NCBI RefSeq assembly: GCF_900142135.1
Contig: NZ_FQZU01000008.1
Span: 1-47,500 of the forward strand
Length of the DNA stretch: 47,500 nucleotides
Reading direction: 5' to 3'
DNA from: Desulfatibacillum alkenivorans DSM 16219
GTDB taxonomy: Bacteria; Desulfobacterota; Desulfobacteria; Desulfobacterales; Desulfatibacillaceae
A program made the position numbers and the translations under genes. Positions 45,050 to 47,500 of this stretch are shown one piece after another (positions within the stretch are counted from its first letter, which is position 1; each line of letters begins with the position of its first letter). The notes under the pieces are model-generated. The model saw nothing but the letters and a program-made list of their open reading frames with translations. It was not told the DNA's origin and searched no databases.

Positions 45050-45248
45050 AGGAGAAGAGCCCCTGCCGTGTGCGTGATCGGCAAAAATCCCTTGCTCCAA
45101 CATTTTATCGAAAGGGAGCCGGTATCCAGTACTCTGTGTGCAAGTTCCGCAATGTACGGAAAAGCCTAATGATGTTGGGAGGCTCCCACCTGTGCAAAAC
45201 AGGTTCAAGGATTTTGCCGGACACGGCAATGTGCGGGGGCTTTTCTCT
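45050..45248 (+). ncRNA. ssrS: 6S RNA
   Basis: 6S RNA binds the sigma-70 RNA polymerase holoenzyme by mimicking an open promoter. The sequence folds by eye into the 6S rod. Closing stem: AGCCCC (45058-45063) with GGGGCT (45236-45241). Next GCCGTGT (45065-45071) with ACACGGC (45221-45227), and CGGCAAAAATCC (45079-45090) with GGATTTTGCCG (45209-45219), one bulge. Central bubble: 45091-45113 opposite 45188-45208, the latter able to form the small hairpin CCTGT/ACAGG (45189-45203) often seen in 6S. Apical arm: GGGAGCC (45114-45120) with GGCTCCC (45181-45187), tip TTCCG/CGGAA. A T-rich tail follows. Location after zapA matches ssrS. End points are approximate. Confidence 0.85.
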
Positions 45249-45252
45249 TTTT

Positions 45253-45478
45253 AAACGGGTTCTTTCTTCTCTTGCAGGCCCATAAGGGCAACTTTACGGC
45301 TGACTTATACAAAGTCGTCTCGCCTGTTTCATTTCCAGACTCTTCCCAATCATTACCGGAGCCTCAACAACTTAATCGCCGGCAGGCGCGCGTGCTGGGG
45401 GCGTAAATCTTATGGATTTACGGCGCATTAGATATTTGCGCAACATTTCACGCTGCGGCCTGCTTGGGAGGAAACCAT
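45253..45478. promoter_or_regulatory. Leader region of rny with 8-bp hairpin
   Basis: No gene seen. CGTAAATC (45402-45409) and GATTTACG (45415-45422) form a perfect 8-bp inverted repeat with a TTATG loop, 57 nt before the rny ATG, without a T-run. It could be an operator or an RNA structure controlling rny. Confidence 0.45.
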
Positions 45479-47050
45479 ATGGATGGAAATACAATTGTTG
45501 TGTTGTTAGTCGCCCTTGGCGGGGTGGCTGTGGGCATCATTGTGTATGCCCTTATCAGGAAAAAAGCCGCAGCAGATAAGTTGGGCAGGGCGAAAGCCAA
45601 ATCGGAGCAAATACTGGATGAAGCGCGGATTGCCGCGGAAAACACTCTAAAGGCCGCCCAGGTCGAAGCAAAGGATGTAATTCTTCAGGCAAAAGCGGAT
45701 TTTGAGGCCGAGGCCAAAGAAGCACGCAAGGAAATCAAGCAACTGGAAGCCCGTCTGGTTCAAAAAGAAGAAAATCTGGACCGTAAGGCGGAGCAGCTTG
45801 ATAAAAAGGAAGGCGACGTCGCCGGCAGGGAAAAAGGACTGGTAAAACGAGAACAAAAAATGGCTGCCCAGGAGGAACAGGCGCAACAGCTTTTGGAAGC
45901 CAGGACCCAGGAATTGGAGAGAATCGCCGGACTCACCGCCGAGCAGGCCAAAGACACATTGGTCCAGGCCATGGAAAGCGAAGCCCGACACGAAGGGGCC
46001 AAGCTCATTAAGCGCATTGAGATGGAAACCAATGAGATTGCCGATAAAAAAGCCAAGGAAATCATTTCTACGGCAATCCAAAGATACGCAGGCGATTATG
46101 TGGCCGAAAAGACGGTGTCCGTCGTGGATCTTCCCTCTGAGGAAATGAAAGGAAGGATCATCGGCCGGGAAGGGCGCAACATCAGGGCTCTTGAAGCCGC
46201 CACCGGTATAGACCTGATCGTGGACGACACCCCGGAAGCGGTTATTTTGTCGGGATTCAATCCCGTTCGCCGCGAAGTCGCCCGTTTGTCCCTTTTGCGC
46301 CTAATTGCGGACGGCCGCATCCATCCCGCCCGCATAGAGGAAGTGGTGAAAAAGGTCGAAAACGAGGTGGAAAACACGATCCGCGAATCCGGCGAACAGG
46401 CCACTTTCGACCTTGGCGTACACGGGATCCACCCGGAGTTGATCAAATATCTCGGCCGGCTGAAATACCGCACCAGCTATGCGCAGAATATGCTGCAGCA
46501 CTCCATAGAGGTGGGGTTCCTGTGCGGAATCATGGCCTCCGAGCTGAACCTGAACGTCAAGCAGGCCCGCAGGGCCGGGCTGCTTCATGACATCGGCAAG
46601 GCCGTGGACCATGAAGAAGAAGGGCCCCATGCCCTGATTGGCCAGAGACTCTGTAAGAAATGCGGGGAGTCTCCCAAAATTATCCATGCCGTGGGCGCTC
46701 ACCACGAGGATATTCCGCCCAGTTCGGTCCTGGCCGTGCTCGTCCAGGCCGCGGACGGACTCTCCGGCGCCAGACCCGGCGCGCGCCGCGAGATGTTTGA
46801 AAGCTACATTAAAAGGTTGGAGGATCTGGAAAAGATCGCCAATTCCTTTGAAGGCGTCGGCAACACCTTTGCCATTCAGGCGGGCAGGGAGTTGCGCATT
46901 ATCGTGCAGGGGGAAAAAATCACCGATGAGCAGTCGGTTCTTCTTGCCAGGGATGTTGCCAAAAAAATTGAAGACAGCCTTACTTTCCCGGGGCAAATCA
47001 AGGTCTGCGTCATTCGGGAGACCAGAGCGGTCAGCTACGCCAGCAAGTAA
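45479..47050 (+). CDS. rny: Ribonuclease Y
   Basis: A 523-residue membrane-anchored endoribonuclease that begins mRNA decay. An N-terminal membrane helix (about 4-26, [21 protein letters not shown]) is followed by a long coiled coil (about 30-205), a KH domain ([19 protein letters not shown]) and an HD domain with His370-Asp371 in [12 protein letters not shown]. The start ATG 45479 has GGAGGAAACCAT upstream; a TTG five codons earlier is unlikely. tyrS begins 27 nt after its stop, so the two are probably one operon. Confidence 0.96.
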   Translation: MDGNTIVVLLVALGGVAVGIIVYALIRKKAAADKLGRAKAKSEQILDEARIAAENTLKAAQVEAKDVILQAKADFEAEAKEARKEIKQLEARLVQKEENLDRKAEQLDKKEGDVAGREKGLVKREQKMAAQEEQAQQLLEARTQELERIAGLTAEQAKDTLVQAMESEARHEGAKLIKRIEMETNEIADKKAKEIISTAIQRYAGDYVAEKTVSVVDLPSEEMKGRIIGREGRNIRALEAATGIDLIVDDTPEAVILSGFNPVRREVARLSLLRLIADGRIHPARIEEVVKKVENEVENTIRESGEQATFDLGVHGIHPELIKYLGRLKYRTSYAQNMLQHSIEVGFLCGIMASELNLNVKQARRAGLLHDIGKAVDHEEEGPHALIGQRLCKKCGESPKIIHAVGAHHEDIPPSSVLAVLVQAADGLSGARPGARREMFESYIKRLEDLEKIANSFEGVGNTFAIQAGRELRIIVQGEKITDEQSVLLARDVAKKIEDSLTFPGQIKVCVIRETRAVSYASK

Positions 47051-47077
47051 GGCTTTAATCAAGGCGAAGGTATAAAA

Positions 47078-47500
47078 ATGAATGTTTTACAAACCCTGAA
47101 AGAACGGGGCTTTATAGAGCAAACCACCCATGACCAGGAACTGGAGGATCTCCTTTCCGGAGAACAGGTCTCCTGCTACATCGGGTTCGATCCTACGGCC
47201 TCCTCCCTCCATGTGGGAAGTCTGGTGCCCATCATGTCCCTGGCTCATATGCAAAGGGCGGGGCACAGGCCGATTGCGTTGGTCGGCGGCGGGACCGGCC
47301 TTGTCGGCGATCCAAGCGGCAAGACCGAAATGCGCCAGCTGCTCACCCTGGAAGACGTAAACAATAACGCAGAGGGCATCCGGGCTCAACTGGCCCGGTT
47401 CATCGATTTTGATAAAGGCGCTGTTCAGGAGAACAACGCCAATTGGCTGGTAGGCCTCAAGTACATAGAATTCCTCCGGGACTTTGGACGCCATTTTTCG
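47078..47500 (+). CDS. tyrS: Tyrosyl-tRNA synthetase (partial, 5' end)
   Basis: The first 141 codons of a class I aminoacyl-tRNA synthetase, which charges tRNA-Tyr; the gene runs off the right edge. YIGFDPTASSLHVGSLVPIM carries the HIGH-equivalent HVGS, and GGGTGLVGDPSGKTEMR is TyrS-specific. The KMSKS loop and S4-like tail lie outside the window. The ATG follows GCGAAGGTATAAAA. Confidence 0.94.
   Translation, partial: MNVLQTLKERGFIEQTTHDQELEDLLSGEQVSCYIGFDPTASSLHVGSLVPIMSLAHMQRAGHRPIALVGGGTGLVGDPSGKTEMRQLLTLEDVNNNAEGIRAQLARFIDFDKGAVQENNANWLVGLKYIEFLRDFGRHFS

Noticed and set aside
45050-45248. tmRNA, SRP RNA or a cobalamin riboswitch as alternatives for the structured RNA
   Set aside because: There is no tag-peptide frame, no SRP tetraloop arm and no cobalamin-box sequence. 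The long rod with central bubble and the location after zapA fit 6S RNA better.

Overview
The window (roughly 55-57% G+C, compact operons) reads as chromosomal DNA of a strictly anaerobic, fatty-acid-oxidising sulfate reducer of the Desulfobacteraceae type (class Deltaproteobacteria / phylum Desulfobacterota). My best guess is a Desulfatibacillum-like organism. This rests on gene content (FadN-type beta-oxidation fusion, formate-tetrahydrofolate ligase, a short-chain acyl-CoA synthetase with an acetate-type permease, molybdate uptake, an ATP synthase operon with b and b' but without a and c) and on typical gene order (zapA, 6S RNA, rny, tyrS). It was not checked by any search. I see no prophage, insertion sequence, CRISPR array, tRNA or rRNA.

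Layout. 1-1043: non-coding repeat cassettes, including a 130-bp near-perfect duplication. 1044-4676 (minus): a two-gene beta-oxidation operon, fadN then thiolase. 5100-6390: an unrecognised helical protein and a small cupin. 6398-9871 (minus): a two-TM small protein followed by a 1086-residue SLC5-STAC-PAS-histidine kinase, the CbrA/CrbS architecture. 10177-11762: amidohydrolase overlapping a double zinc-ribbon membrane protein. 12278-13671: ammonium transporter behind a good sigma-54 promoter. 13773-15736 (minus): cvpA-mazG-hisH operon. 15918-16493: an ATC-hydrolase-family protein. 16490-20012: an XRE/PBP-like regulator divergent from modABC with an inverted-repeat operator candidate between them. 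20292-24721 and on to 26624: an orphan TRAP binding protein, an NtrC-type REC-PAS-PAS-AAA-Fis regulator, then a sigma-54 promoter with two upstream palindromic sites driving satP and a propionyl/acetyl-CoA synthetase. 26766-29773 (minus): radical SAM/SPASM protein and formate-THF ligase. 30013-31995: RNase II-family nuclease. 32112-37942: mreB-mreC-mreD-mrdA-rodA-bactofilin shape operon. 38124-44185: ATP synthase operon b', b, delta, alpha, gamma, beta, epsilon. 44363-47500: zapB-like, zapA, a 6S RNA that I can fold by eye, rny and the 5' part of tyrS.

How the parts fit. Several genes concern short-chain fatty acid and C1 flux: beta-oxidation yields acetyl-CoA, SatP and the acyl-CoA synthetase scavenge acetate/propionate, and formate-THF ligase serves the methyl branch of the Wood-Ljungdahl pathway by which such sulfate reducers oxidise acetyl-CoA. 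The most interesting regulatory picture is the sigma-54 circuit at 21503-26624: activator gene, paired enhancer-like sites, consensus -24/-12 element and target operon in a row. An SLC5-STAC kinase lies about 12 kb away, of the type that controls acetyl-CoA synthetase in Vibrio and Pseudomonas. Other points worth a look are the H-x4 periodic histidine-rich extension on the ATP synthase b subunit, the ModC lacking a Mop domain beside a PBP-domain regulator, and the 6S RNA between zapA and rny.
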